From NCBI GenBank assembly GCA_016721015.1, contig JADKJL010000009.1, positions 536,695 to 600,694 on the forward strand: 64,000 bases of DNA, given 5' to 3'. Source of the stretch: Lysobacterales bacterium (GTDB taxonomy: Bacteria > Pseudomonadota > Gammaproteobacteria > Xanthomonadales > Rhodanobacteraceae). This document shows, piece after piece, positions 51,861 to 59,487 of this stretch. The notes under the pieces are model-generated. The model had not been told where the DNA came from, did not search any database, and worked only from the letters and a program-made list of their open reading frames with translations. The first letter of the stretch is position 1, and each line of letters starts with the position of its first letter. Position numbers and translations under genes: made by a program.

Positions 51861-52104
51861 TGAACTAAGAGGCATTCTTAAACGCAAGCACGTGGATGAA
51901 AGTCTTTATTCCCTGGAAGGGCCGGCCAGGCAAAGCGAGTCGTATTCCATCGTAAAAGATGGAAATTCGTGGAAGGTTGTCTACAAGGAGCGCGGGGAAT
52001 CTATCAACATCGGTGTAAATTTGTCCGAAGACGAGGCGTGCGCTTTAGTCTTTCGACTGTTCAAGGACGCATTTGGTTGGACTGAGGAAGCAATCGATCA
52101 ATAG
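51850..52104 (+). CDS. Probable immunity protein for the TNT toxin
   Basis: 84 residues; the ATG at 51850 overlaps the last 11 bases of the toxin gene, the arrangement expected for toxin-immunity pairs. No signal peptide, so it is cytoplasmic, where NAD+ must be protected. Predicted alpha/beta: LRGILKRKHVDESLYSLEG, SYSIVKDGNSWKVVYKERGES, then helix EDEACALVFRLFKDAFG. I recognise no named family. Base composition is lower in GC than the flanking core, like the toxin tip, consistent with the pair having been swapped in together. Immunity function is inferred from position. Confidence 0.7.
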   Translation: MNRSELRGILKRKHVDESLYSLEGPARQSESYSIVKDGNSWKVVYKERGESINIGVNLSEDEACALVFRLFKDAFGWTEEAIDQ

Positions 52105-52140
52105 CCGAAACTGGTATCGGGTAGGGAGCCGGAATACTCC

Positions 52141-52210
52141 CAGGTCGAGAGCAGGTCGAGAGGGTCAGGTCTAGCTTCGTGAAACGGGGTCAGTCGTGAA
52201 ACGGGGTCAG
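52141..52210 (+). repeat. Two short tandem repeats upstream of the RAYT gene
   Basis: CAGGTCGAGAG occurs twice in tandem (52141-52151, 52152-52162). TCGTGAAACGGGGTCAG occurs twice in tandem (52177-52193, 52194-52210). The motif GGGGTCAGGTCTAG-like also appears at 52163-52174. They lie just 5' of a REP-associated transposase and are likely its substrate-related end sequences. Confidence 0.75.
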
Positions 52211-52249
52211 GTCTAGTAATGTAGCATTCGGGAGCGTAGGATACCCCCC

Positions 52250-53086
52250 ATGGCTCGACCGATCCGACTTGAATTTGCCGGTGCGCTCTATCACGTGACC
52301 TCACGCGGTGATCGTCGTGAGGCGATCTATGAGGATGATGCGGACCGGGAACGATTCCTGTCCGTGCTGGCTGAGGTGGTGAGGGACTTCAATTGGGTCT
52401 GTCACGCCTACTGCCTGATGGGCAATCACTACCACCTGCTGATCGAAACGCCGGACGCCAATCTGTCCAAGGGCATGCGCCAGTTGAATGGCGTGTACAC
52501 CCAAGCCAGCAATCGGCGGCACGGCCGGGTTGGCCATCTTTTTCAAGGGCGCTTCAAAGCCATCCTGGTGGATGCCGACAGCTATTTGCTGGAGGTCGCG
52601 CGCTACGTGGTGATGAATCCGGTTCGGGCGCGCATGGTGCGCGATCCAGCCAAATGGCAATGGAGCAGTTATCGGGCGATGATCGGCGAGGTCGAGTCAC
52701 CCGACTGGCTGGCTACAGACGGCCTGCTGGCGGCCTTTGCCAAACGTCGAAGCGATGCGCGTCGACGCTATCAGCAATTCGTGGCGGATGGGAAAGGTAC
52801 CGAGTCGATCTGGGAGCATGTAACGGGCCAGGTCTTTCTCGGCGACGATGCCTTTGTGGCAAAAAGTCTGCGCCATGCCCGAGCCAGCGACGATATCAAC
52901 GTGCCAAGGGCGCAACGCCGAGCACCGCCGCCATCGCTTGCTCGCATTGCGGCCCAACACGCGACGCGTGATGAAGCGATCGTCGCGGCGCATGCATCCG
53001 GGGGCTACAGTTACCAGCAGATTGCCGAACACTTCGACGTCCACTTCACCACCGTCGGACGTATCGTCAGGGCTGCCAAGCAATAG
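52250..53086 (+). CDS. REP-associated tyrosine transposase (Y1/HUH type, RAYT)
   Basis: 278 residues. Y1_Tnp signatures: RPIRLEFAGALYHVTSRGDRREAIYEDD at the start, the HUH pair in GNHYHLLIETPD, GHLFQGRFKAILVD, and the catalytic-tyrosine helix SYLLEVARYVVMNPVRARMV. An extra C-terminal helix-turn-helix (SGGYSYQQIAEHFDVHFTTVGRIV) is typical of the longer RAYT group. Such enzymes nick and join single-stranded DNA at REP hairpins and are usually single-copy, domesticated genes. Start supported by AGGA upstream. It separates the toxin-immunity pair from the AlbA_2/ParA pair. Confidence 0.92.
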   Translation: MARPIRLEFAGALYHVTSRGDRREAIYEDDADRERFLSVLAEVVRDFNWVCHAYCLMGNHYHLLIETPDANLSKGMRQLNGVYTQASNRRHGRVGHLFQGRFKAILVDADSYLLEVARYVVMNPVRARMVRDPAKWQWSSYRAMIGEVESPDWLATDGLLAAFAKRRSDARRRYQQFVADGKGTESIWEHVTGQVFLGDDAFVAKSLRHARASDDINVPRAQRRAPPPSLARIAAQHATRDEAIVAAHASGGYSYQQIAEHFDVHFTTVGRIVRAAKQ

Positions 53087-53101
53087 CGAGCGCAGGAGTG
53101 A

Positions 53102-53491
53102 TGCAATGAAGCTAGACTGCCCCTGGCTAAGCGCAACGCACCCTTTTTCGAAGCAGAGCCTGACAACCTTGACGGCTGGGTGGACGAGCCGAAACTTGGT
53201 CTAGAGAGAAAAATTGTTGAACTGGATCGCCTGATTAAGTAGGCGTGGCGAGCTTCTGCCGTCGCTCTGACACTGAACGGCAAGCTCGCCACACAGAAAC
53301 AGATCAAGTCTTTGGGAGAGCAGAGGAACCTGGAGAGTCGCACGCTGTTCGATGCGCAGGCTCAGGTGGATGCGAAAGGTGATCAGCTGATTGGCGAGAT
53401 TGAGGGACAGATTGGTGCAAAATGCCACAACAACGGCCCTCATGACATTGCGCTGGAAACTCGGGTAAGGAATGAAACCAAATGCGACTGA
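53102..53491 (+). pseudogene. Remnant of the C-terminus of a defence-type helicase
   Basis: One frame reads like the coiled-coil tail of large SNF2/superfamily II helicases found in defence islands, interrupted by a TAG at 53240-53242. Before it stands ERKIVELDRLIK, after it AWRASAVALTLNGKLATQKQ, then LGEQRNLESRTLFDAQAQVD and QLIGEIEGQIGAK. The fragment has no start, lacks all helicase motifs, and its last bases overlap the AlbA_2 gene. This suggests that an intact helicase gene once led directly into the AlbA_2/ParA pair and was removed by deletion. Family assignment rests on recalled pattern and is tentative. Confidence 0.45.
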
Positions 53492-54687
53492 GCAACGAAA
53501 TTCTGGAAGATCTTCTGCGCGATATTGAATCTGATCGTGCCGAGCGCAAGGAAAGTTTCAAAGGCGACGCTCCCGACACCGTGAGGCAAGCCATCTGCGC
53601 ATTTGCCAACGATCTTCCAGGGCATCAAACCGCCGGCGTCGCATTCATCGGTGTGCGTGATGATGGTCAGCCCAGTGGGTTACCCATCACCGACGATCTG
53701 CTCCTCAATCTCGCCAATATTCGCAGTGACGGCAATATCCTTCCACTGCCGAGCATGACCGTGGAAAAGCGAACGTTGCGCGGGGCTGAAATCGCGGTTA
53801 TTACGGTCATGCCGGCCGATGCCCCGCCGGTGCGCTACAAAGGGCGCACCTTTATACGAACTGGCCCTAGGCGTGGCATCGCCAGCGCTCAGGACGAACG
53901 CATTCTCAATGAGCGCCGGCGTTCCCGCGACTTGCCTTTTGATCTCCAGCCAGTGTCCTTTGCGACGCTGGCAGATCTCAACCGCGCTGCCTTCGAGTCG
54001 GAGTACCTGCCGGGCGCGTTTTCAGCTGATACGCTGGACGCCAATCATCGCAGTTACGAAGAACGGCTCAGCGCCTGCCGCATGGTGGATTCCGCCAACG
54101 GTGCCACACCCACCGTGCTCGGGTGTCTAGTTTTGGGAAACCGCCCGCGCGACCTGATTCCGAGTGCTTACATCCAGTTTCTGCGTCTGGACGGCGGCGA
54201 GCTGGACGCGCCGATTATCGATGAAGCCGCCATTGACGGGCGGCTCGGCGAGGTACTGTCCCGGGTCGATGAAAAGATCACGGCAAACATATCCACACGC
54301 GTTGACTTGAAGTCACAAGCTACCGAAAAGCGCCGTTGGGATTATCCATTAGCGGCGCTGCAACAACTGATCCGCAATGCAGTAATGCATCGCGCCTACG
54401 AGAACACAAACGCGCCCATCCGCTTCACTTGGTTTCGCGATCGGATAGAAATCATCAATCCCGGCGGGCCATTTGGCGTGGTGACGCACGAGAACTTTGG
54501 TCGTCCGGGAATCACCGACTACCGTAATCCCAACTTGGCTGAGGCGATGAAGGTGCTGGGTTACGTCCAGCGATTCGGCGTGGGCATAGCCATAGCCCGT
54601 CGCCTTCTGAGCGACAACGGCAATCCACCGCCAGAGTTCGAGCCTCGCGACACCCACGTATTGGTAACAATCCGGAGATCCGCATGA
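53482..54687 (+). CDS. AlbA_2 (Schlafen-type) domain protein with RecG-like C-terminal ATPase fold
   Basis: 401 residues. The N-terminal AlbA_2 domain shows ERKESFKGDAPDTVRQAICAFANDLPG followed by AGVAFIGVRDDGQPSGL, then YKGRTFIRTGPRR. The C-terminal half matches the HATPase-like region of COG2865 proteins: ALQQLIRNAVMHRAYE, RFTWFRDRIEIINPGGPFG, and YVQRFGVGIAIARRLL. Family members bind nucleic acids; several Schlafen-like ones act in antiphage defence, others as regulators. The stop overlaps the start of the ParA-like gene by four bases (ATGA), showing translational coupling. Function unproven. Confidence 0.85.
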   Translation: MRLSNEILEDLLRDIESDRAERKESFKGDAPDTVRQAICAFANDLPGHQTAGVAFIGVRDDGQPSGLPITDDLLLNLANIRSDGNILPLPSMTVEKRTLRGAEIAVITVMPADAPPVRYKGRTFIRTGPRRGIASAQDERILNERRRSRDLPFDLQPVSFATLADLNRAAFESEYLPGAFSADTLDANHRSYEERLSACRMVDSANGATPTVLGCLVLGNRPRDLIPSAYIQFLRLDGGELDAPIIDEAAIDGRLGEVLSRVDEKITANISTRVDLKSQATEKRRWDYPLAALQQLIRNAVMHRAYENTNAPIRFTWFRDRIEIINPGGPFGVVTHENFGRPGITDYRNPNLAEAMKVLGYVQRFGVGIAIARRLLSDNGNPPPEFEPRDTHVLVTIRRSA

Positions 54688-55697
54688 GTGTTCCGGTGCT
54701 GACGTTCTTCAACAACAAGGGTGGGGTCGGTAAAACCTCGTTGGTCTATCACTTGTCGTGGATGCTAGCTGATCAGGGCCGGAGGATTCTGGTGGTCGAT
54801 TTGGACGCGCAGGCCAATTTGACTGCTGCATTTCTGGACGAGGACCGTCTTTCTGCGCTTTGGGAAACGGACAATGACTCCGCTGACACCGTGTTCCAAA
54901 GCATTCGTCCATTGCTTGATGTCGGCGACTTCACGCCGGTCAACTACGTGTCCATGAGCGAACGACTGGCCCTGGTCCCCGGTGAGCTCGCCTTATCGGG
55001 TTTCGAGGACCAACTCTCGGAAACGTGGAGCAAGTCGCTTGACGACAAGAACCTGGCGCGCCAATTCCGCATCTTGACCGCGTTCTGGCGGATGGCGCAG
55101 GAGGCCGCCGCGCGTTTCGAGGCCGACCTGATCTTGTTCGATGTCGGCCCCAATCTGGGTGCGATCAATCGTTCGGTGTTGTTGGGTAGTAATCACGTCA
55201 TCGTGCCGTTGGGGGCCGATCTATTTTCCTTGCAGGGTCTGCGCAACCTAGGCCCCACGCTCAGGGACTGGCGGACGGGCTGGACCAAGCGACGCGAAAA
55301 CTGGCCGCAACCAGAGTTTGAATTACCCGAAGGTGACATGCAGCCGATGGGTTACATCGCCATGCGCCACGGCGTACGACTTAGCCGCCCCGTTCAGGCG
55401 TATACCCGCTGGCTAAATCAGATACCGATGGAGTTTCGCCGCAGTGTCCTGGGCGACCTGCTCGCCGCGAATGCGGCACCCGACATGGCCGCAGATCCCT
55501 ATTGTCTGGCCATGCTCAAGAACTACAACAGCTTGATGCCATTGGCGCAGGAAGCGCGTAAACCGATCTTCTTTCTGAAATCTGCCGACGGAGCCATAGG
55601 CGCGCATGCCAATGCGGTGCAGGATGCGTACAAGGATTTCAAGGCACTGGCGACCTGCATCGAAGAGCGGATTGGTTTGCCCGTGACCATCCTGTAG
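54684..55697 (+). CDS. ParA-like P-loop ATPase
   Basis: 337 residues. Deviant Walker A KGGVGKTS near residue 12, A' VVDLDAQANLT near 38, and Walker B LILFDVGPNLG near 152 define the ParA/MinD family. The C-terminal half (GYIAMRHGVRLSRPVQAYTRWLNQIP onward) is longer and unlike plasmid ParA, and no ParB gene or parS-like repeats are adjacent. Coupled to the AlbA_2 gene by a 4-base overlap, so the products probably act together. A role as the ATP-driven partner in a two-gene defence or DNA-associated system is inference. Confidence 0.88.
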   Translation: MSVPVLTFFNNKGGVGKTSLVYHLSWMLADQGRRILVVDLDAQANLTAAFLDEDRLSALWETDNDSADTVFQSIRPLLDVGDFTPVNYVSMSERLALVPGELALSGFEDQLSETWSKSLDDKNLARQFRILTAFWRMAQEAAARFEADLILFDVGPNLGAINRSVLLGSNHVIVPLGADLFSLQGLRNLGPTLRDWRTGWTKRRENWPQPEFELPEGDMQPMGYIAMRHGVRLSRPVQAYTRWLNQIPMEFRRSVLGDLLAANAAPDMAADPYCLAMLKNYNSLMPLAQEARKPIFFLKSADGAIGAHANAVQDAYKDFKALATCIEERIGLPVTIL

Positions 55698-56011
55698 TGA
55701 GAAAAAACCGGGGAAACCTGGGGCAGGCCTATCGCGGGAAACCGGGATCACGGGAAACTGCGGGGAACCGGGGTTAGATGCGAGGTCTTGAATCTTGAAT
55801 CTTGGATTTGCCGCACGAGCGTCATGCGCCAGATAGCAATGCTTGCCTTTGTGCTGGCGATCGGCAGCACCGAAGGGTCGCCCATCGGCAGCCTCCCCCG
55901 CCAGATCTCACAAACCTTCAGCACCCACGGCGAAGTCGCGGCCGCAATCGCCCGCCAGCAATGCCATTCATCCGGCAATGACTTGCTGAAATCCCTTCGG
56001 CCAAAAAGCTT
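55698..56011. other. Intergenic region with short GGGAAAC repeats
   Basis: No supportable gene. GGGAAAC occurs at 55711-55717, 55736-55742 and 55752-55758 in a G-rich context, followed by a duplicated CTTGAAT. Frames open on both strands lack ribosome-binding sites. No clear terminator for either of the two converging genes was found. Confidence 0.5.
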
Positions 56012-56905
56012 TCAGGCCAGCGCCCGCACGCGCGCACGGGTCATCGGGCCGAGGCGCAGACGATCAAACAGCGCACCGATGGCCTCGTCATCCGGCTTGT
56101 TGCGTCCGTAGCCATCGAGTTCGCCGGGAACCGGGGCGTCGAGTGCGATGCCAGTCAATTGACGTGACAACCGGGCCAGCGGCGCATGTTCACGCAGCTT
56201 TTGCGACGTGCTGGCGGCGCCGCGCATGCGCAGGAAGGCAACCTCGTCGGAGCGTGCGAGCAAGGCATCGAGCGTACCGAAATGGGCGAGCAGGATCGCG
56301 GCGGTCTTGGCACCGATTCCCGGGATGCCGGGGATATTGTCGATGGCATCGCCCATCAGGGCGAGAAAGTCGGCGACCTGATGCGGATGCACGCCGAGGC
56401 GCTGCTTGATGCCTTGCGCATTCCAGCGCTGGTCGCGGGAAAAATCCCATTGTTCGACTGAATCGCAGATCATCTGGCCGAAATCCTTGTCGGCCGACAC
56501 GATGACCGCAGAACAATCGAGCCGATCGAGCGCACTGACCGCGCTGCCGATCAGGTCATCGGCCTCGTAGGTCGAGTCGGTGAGCACGGTCAAACCCAGC
56601 GCCCTGGCGACTTCCCGGCAATAGGCAAACTGGCGAACCAGTTCGTCGGGTGGCAACTCGCGATTGGCCTTGTACTGCGGATAGATCGCGTTGCGGAATG
56701 AACTGGTCAGCGATTCATCGAAACAGATCGCCGCGTGGGTCGGCTTCGCACGTTCAAGGAAATCGAGCAGGAAGCGCGCGAAACCATGCACGGCATTGAC
56801 CGGATGGCCGTCGACATCAGTGAAATCGGAAGGTATCGAGTGCCAGGCGCGGAAAACGTAAAGACTGGCATCGACCAGATACGCCGAATGCCGCTTGCCG
56901 CCCAT
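56012..56905 (-). CDS. 5'-3' exonuclease / flap endonuclease (Xni or Pol I N-domain type)
   Basis: 297 residues from the ATG at 56905, which overlaps the nitroreductase stop (TGATG); a GTG four codons upstream is possible. The fold is the 5'-3' exonuclease domain: YLVDASLYVFRAWHS, CFDESLTSSFRNAIYPQYKANR, YEADDLIGS, IVSADKDFGQM, and helix-hairpin-helix IPGIPGIGAKTAAILL. The acidic metal-binding residues are present. There is no polymerase domain, as in Xni/ExoIX or stand-alone PolA-5'nuclease proteins. It should process 5' flaps in replication or repair. Two genes on this strand form an operon with the nitroreductase first. Confidence 0.92.
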   Translation of the reverse strand: MGGKRHSAYLVDASLYVFRAWHSIPSDFTDVDGHPVNAVHGFARFLLDFLERAKPTHAAICFDESLTSSFRNAIYPQYKANRELPPDELVRQFAYCREVARALGLTVLTDSTYEADDLIGSAVSALDRLDCSAVIVSADKDFGQMICDSVEQWDFSRDQRWNAQGIKQRLGVHPHQVADFLALMGDAIDNIPGIPGIGAKTAAILLAHFGTLDALLARSDEVAFLRMRGAASTSQKLREHAPLARLSRQLTGIALDAPVPGELDGYGRNKPDDEAIGALFDRLRLGPMTRARVRALA

Positions 56906-57468
56906 CACGGCGTCCACTCGGCGAGCACATCGGCCAGCGCAGCGCGGGGATGCTCGGAAGCAGGTTCTATCGGCGTGCCGATATGGATGAATCCAATTAC
57001 CCGCTCGCCCGCTTCGAGGCCGAGCAGTTCAGCGACGGCGCTGTCGTACGCGGCCCAGCCGGTCAGCCATTGCGCGCCGAAGCCGAGCGCCTGGGCCCCC
57101 AGCAACAGGTTGTAGGCCACGCAACCGGCCGACAGGATCTGCTCCTGCGGCGGAATCTTGTGTCCATCCAGGACATGCGCAATCACGACCACGATCAATG
57201 GCGCAAACAGATAGCGCTCGCGATCCTTGAGCAAGGCCTTGTCGGACACTCCGGGATCCTGGCGCACATGGATCTGCGCCAGGCGTTCGCCGAACTGGCG
57301 CCTCGCCTCGCCACGGATCAGGCGCAGTCGCCACGGACTCAAACGGCCATGGTCGGGCACATGGATCGCCGCATTGAGCAGGGCATCGATTTGTCCGGCG
57401 TCAGGCCCCGGCTCGCCAAGTTGGCGTGACGGCACCGAAAGCCGTTGATTGAGAAATTCCAGAGACAT
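56905..57468 (-). CDS. Nitroreductase family protein (YdjA-like)
   Basis: 187 residues from the ATG at 57468, supported by GAGGA eight bases upstream; an in-frame GTG at 57483 has none. FMN-dependent nitroreductase pattern: FLNQRLSVPSRQLGEPGP, HVPDHGRLSPWRLRLIRG, QEQILSAGCVAYNLLLGAQALGFG, WLTG, and VIGFIHIGTPIE. The compact length and the PDHGxLSPWR segment point to the YdjA subgroup, which lacks one of the usual inserts. NAD(P)H-dependent reduction of nitro or quinone compounds is the family activity. Its stop overlaps the exonuclease start, so the two are coupled. Confidence 0.9.
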   Translation of the reverse strand: MSLEFLNQRLSVPSRQLGEPGPDAGQIDALLNAAIHVPDHGRLSPWRLRLIRGEARRQFGERLAQIHVRQDPGVSDKALLKDRERYLFAPLIVVVIAHVLDGHKIPPQEQILSAGCVAYNLLLGAQALGFGAQWLTGWAAYDSAVAELLGLEAGERVIGFIHIGTPIEPASEHPRAALADVLAEWTP

Positions 57469-57624
57469 GAAGCATTTCCTCACGAGATGCAGTCAGTTTA
57501 GAGCACTATTGATTCGGCCCGGAAAATCCGCCGTTTTGGCGAAAAAATGGCAGAACCCAGCCACGACAAACCGCCGCCTTGCTTCTCCCGCTTACCGCTC
57601 TCGGCTCACCGCTTGCCGCTTCTC

Positions 57625-57657
57625 CCGCTAACCGCTAACCGCTAACCGCTAACCGCT
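57625..57657 (+). repeat. Heptamer tandem array CCGCTAA
   Basis: Four perfect copies of CCGCTAA (57625-57652) plus a fifth partial CCGCT. Variants (CCGCTTA, CCGCTTG) continue on both sides within the C/T-rich block. Confidence 0.9.
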
Positions 57658-57682
57658 CTCGGCTCACCGCTTGCCGCTTTTT

Positions 57683-57768
57683 CCTACTCCCCATTGACGC
57701 GCCGCATCCTGCGGCTTGCCCTTCGGGCCAGCTACGCTGTTCGTTCCGACTTCCTGTCTCCACAGTCC
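57683..57768 (+). repeat. Dispersed intergenic repeat, copy 2
   Basis: 86 bases nearly identical to 17905-17989: one inserted C in the GCGCGC stretch and one T-to-C change. Same orientation as copy 1, about 40 kb apart. Confidence 0.85.
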
Positions 57769-57946
57769 CACTCCCGACTCCCCGCTTTTCGTGCCCATTC
57801 ACGGGCGAGCGCTCAGCGGATCCCGATGGAAGCCTCGCGCCTGATTGAGCGAAATACCGTGCGGATTCAAGCGACCAGCGCGGGGCGTGTGTCATTCATG
57901 AATAATTCCGGCTAGGATGCACGCCGGACTTCATCGAGGGGAAGCC

Positions 57947-59083
57947 ATGACGGTCGTCGTTGCTGTATTGCGCGAGTCTGCCGAGGGCGAGCGCCGCGTT
58001 GCGCTCACTCCTGAAGTCGCGAAGAAACTCAAAGCCCGTGGTGCGCAGATCGTCATGGAGAAATCCGCGGCCGAATCGGCGTACTTTCCGGATGCCGCCT
58101 TTGCCGATGCCGAAGTCGTCGCCGATGGCCCTACCGCCCTGTCGCGAGCCGACGTGCTGCTGCGCGTGCAGCCGCCGACGGTCGAGGAAATCGGCCATCT
58201 CAAGGAAGGCGCGATCGTCATCGCCCACCTCGCACCGCATCTCGGCCCCGAGCGCGTCAAGGCCATGCGCGATCGCAAGATCACCTCGTTCGCGATGGAA
58301 CTGCTGCCGCGCACCACGCGCGCCCAGGCCATGGATGTGCTCTCCTCGCAAGCAGGCGTCACCGGCTACAAGGCCGTGTTGATCGCCGCCGAGCGCGCAC
58401 CGAAATTCTTTCCGATGCTGACCACCGCCGCCGGCACGATCCGTCCGAGCAAGGTGCTGATTGTCGGTGCTGGCGTGGCTGGCTTGCAGGCGATCGCCAC
58501 CGCCCGGCGCCTCGGTGCCCAGGTCGAAGGCTTCGATGTGCGCCCGGAAACGCGCGAGCAGATCGAATCGCTCGGCGCCAAGTTCCTCGATCTCGGCGTT
58601 TCGGCGGCCGGCAGCGGCGGTTACGCGCGCGAGCTGACCCCTGAGGAACGCGAGCAGCAACAGCAGGCCCTGGCCAACCATCTCAAGGGTATCGATGTGG
58701 TCGTGACCACGGCCGCCGTGCCGGGCCGCAAGGCACCGCGCATCATCAATGCCGCGATGATCGCCGGCATGAAACCCGGCGCCGTCATCGTCGATATCGC
58801 AGCCGATTCCGGCGGCAACGTCGAATTCAGCGAAGCCGGCAAAACAATCGTCACCGCCAACGGCGTCAGCGTGATCGGCACCAGCAACCTGCCGGCGACC
58901 ACGCCGATCAATGCCAGCGAAATGTACGCACGCAATCTCTACAACTTCCTCGAACTCATGCTCGCCGACGGCGAACTGAAACTGGATTGGGAAGACGAAC
59001 TGATCGCCAAGACCTGCCTGACCCACGCCGGCGAGATCAAGCACGAGCCGACCAAACAGGCGATTGAAGGAGCCGCACCATGA
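57947..59083 (+). CDS. pntA: NAD(P) transhydrogenase alpha-1 subunit (NAD-binding)
   Basis: 378 residues from the ATG at 57947 with GAGGGGAA upstream. The protein is the soluble dI domain: VAVLRESAEGERRVALTPEV, QAGVTGYKAVLIAAE, LIVGAGVAGLQAIATARRLGAQVEGFDVRPE (Rossmann fold), and PGAVIVDIAADSGGN. It transfers hydride between NADH and NADP+ coupled to proton entry. The alpha subunit is split: the membrane part is a separate gene overlapping by four bases (ATGA). This split is usual in Alphaproteobacteria and many Xanthomonadales. pntA, pntA2 and pntB form one operon. Confidence 0.95.
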   Translation: MTVVVAVLRESAEGERRVALTPEVAKKLKARGAQIVMEKSAAESAYFPDAAFADAEVVADGPTALSRADVLLRVQPPTVEEIGHLKEGAIVIAHLAPHLGPERVKAMRDRKITSFAMELLPRTTRAQAMDVLSSQAGVTGYKAVLIAAERAPKFFPMLTTAAGTIRPSKVLIVGAGVAGLQAIATARRLGAQVEGFDVRPETREQIESLGAKFLDLGVSAAGSGGYARELTPEEREQQQQALANHLKGIDVVVTTAAVPGRKAPRIINAAMIAGMKPGAVIVDIAADSGGNVEFSEAGKTIVTANGVSVIGTSNLPATTPINASEMYARNLYNFLELMLADGELKLDWEDELIAKTCLTHAGEIKHEPTKQAIEGAAP

Positions 59084-59370
59084 TCGACGGATTTCTCGCG
59101 CTCTACATCTTCATGCTCGCCGCATTCACCGGCAAGGAAATCATCGGCCGCGTGCCGGTCATCCTGCACACGCCGCTGATGTCGGGATCGAACTTCGTCC
59201 ACGGCATCGTCCTGGTCGGCGCGATGATCGCGCTGGCCGAAGCGACCACGCCGCTCGGCATGACCATCGGTTTCATCGGTGTCGCCCTCGGCGCAGGCAA
59301 TGCCGCCGGCGGCTATGTCGTCACCGAACGCATGCTCGAGATGTTCAAATCGAGCAAAGACAAGAAATAA
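59080..59370 (+). CDS. pntA2: NAD(P) transhydrogenase alpha-2 subunit (membrane)
   Basis: 96 residues with three to four hydrophobic helices (FLALYIFMLAAFTGKEIIG, NFVHGIVLVGAMIALAEA, LGMTIGFIGVALGAGNAAGGYVV). This is the dII part that in the fused enzyme is joined to PntA. It ends TERMLEMFK plus a Lys-rich tail, as is typical of the split form. Coupled to pntA by an ATGA overlap; pntB starts 118 bases on. Confidence 0.93.
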   Translation: MIDGFLALYIFMLAAFTGKEIIGRVPVILHTPLMSGSNFVHGIVLVGAMIALAEATTPLGMTIGFIGVALGAGNAAGGYVVTERMLEMFKSSKDKK

Positions 59371-59487
59371 TCATCCGCGTTGCCCACACGCTCAAGGCGT
59401 GAAGCAACGAGGATCTGATACGCCTTCGTCCCGGTTGCTCCATGCAACCTGATCACGAAACCCACCATGTAATCCGGGGAAACACAC

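Larger units (their letters stand above)
57469..57946. other. 478-bp intergenic repeat cluster
   Basis: Gene-free. Holds C/T-rich imperfect repeats (a CTCTCGGCTCACCGCTTGCC unit occurs twice, from about 57597 and 57656), a heptamer array and the second copy of the dispersed 86-bp repeat. The pntA ribosome-binding site (GAGGGGAA) lies at its right end. No promoter for pntA could be fixed. Confidence 0.6.

Noticed and set aside
54684..55697. Plasmid partition locus (ParA as replicon marker)
   Set aside because: No ParB gene, centromere-like repeats or replication gene nearby; the ATPase is coupled to an AlbA_2 gene within chromosomal surroundings.
55748..56111. Small genes on either strand between the ParA-like and exonuclease genes
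   Set aside because: Frames lack ribosome-binding sites, overlap the exonuclease 3' end on the plus strand, and have no recognisable content.
57590..57680. CRISPR array
   Set aside because: The repeats are 7 bases long and contiguous, with no spacers and no cas genes.
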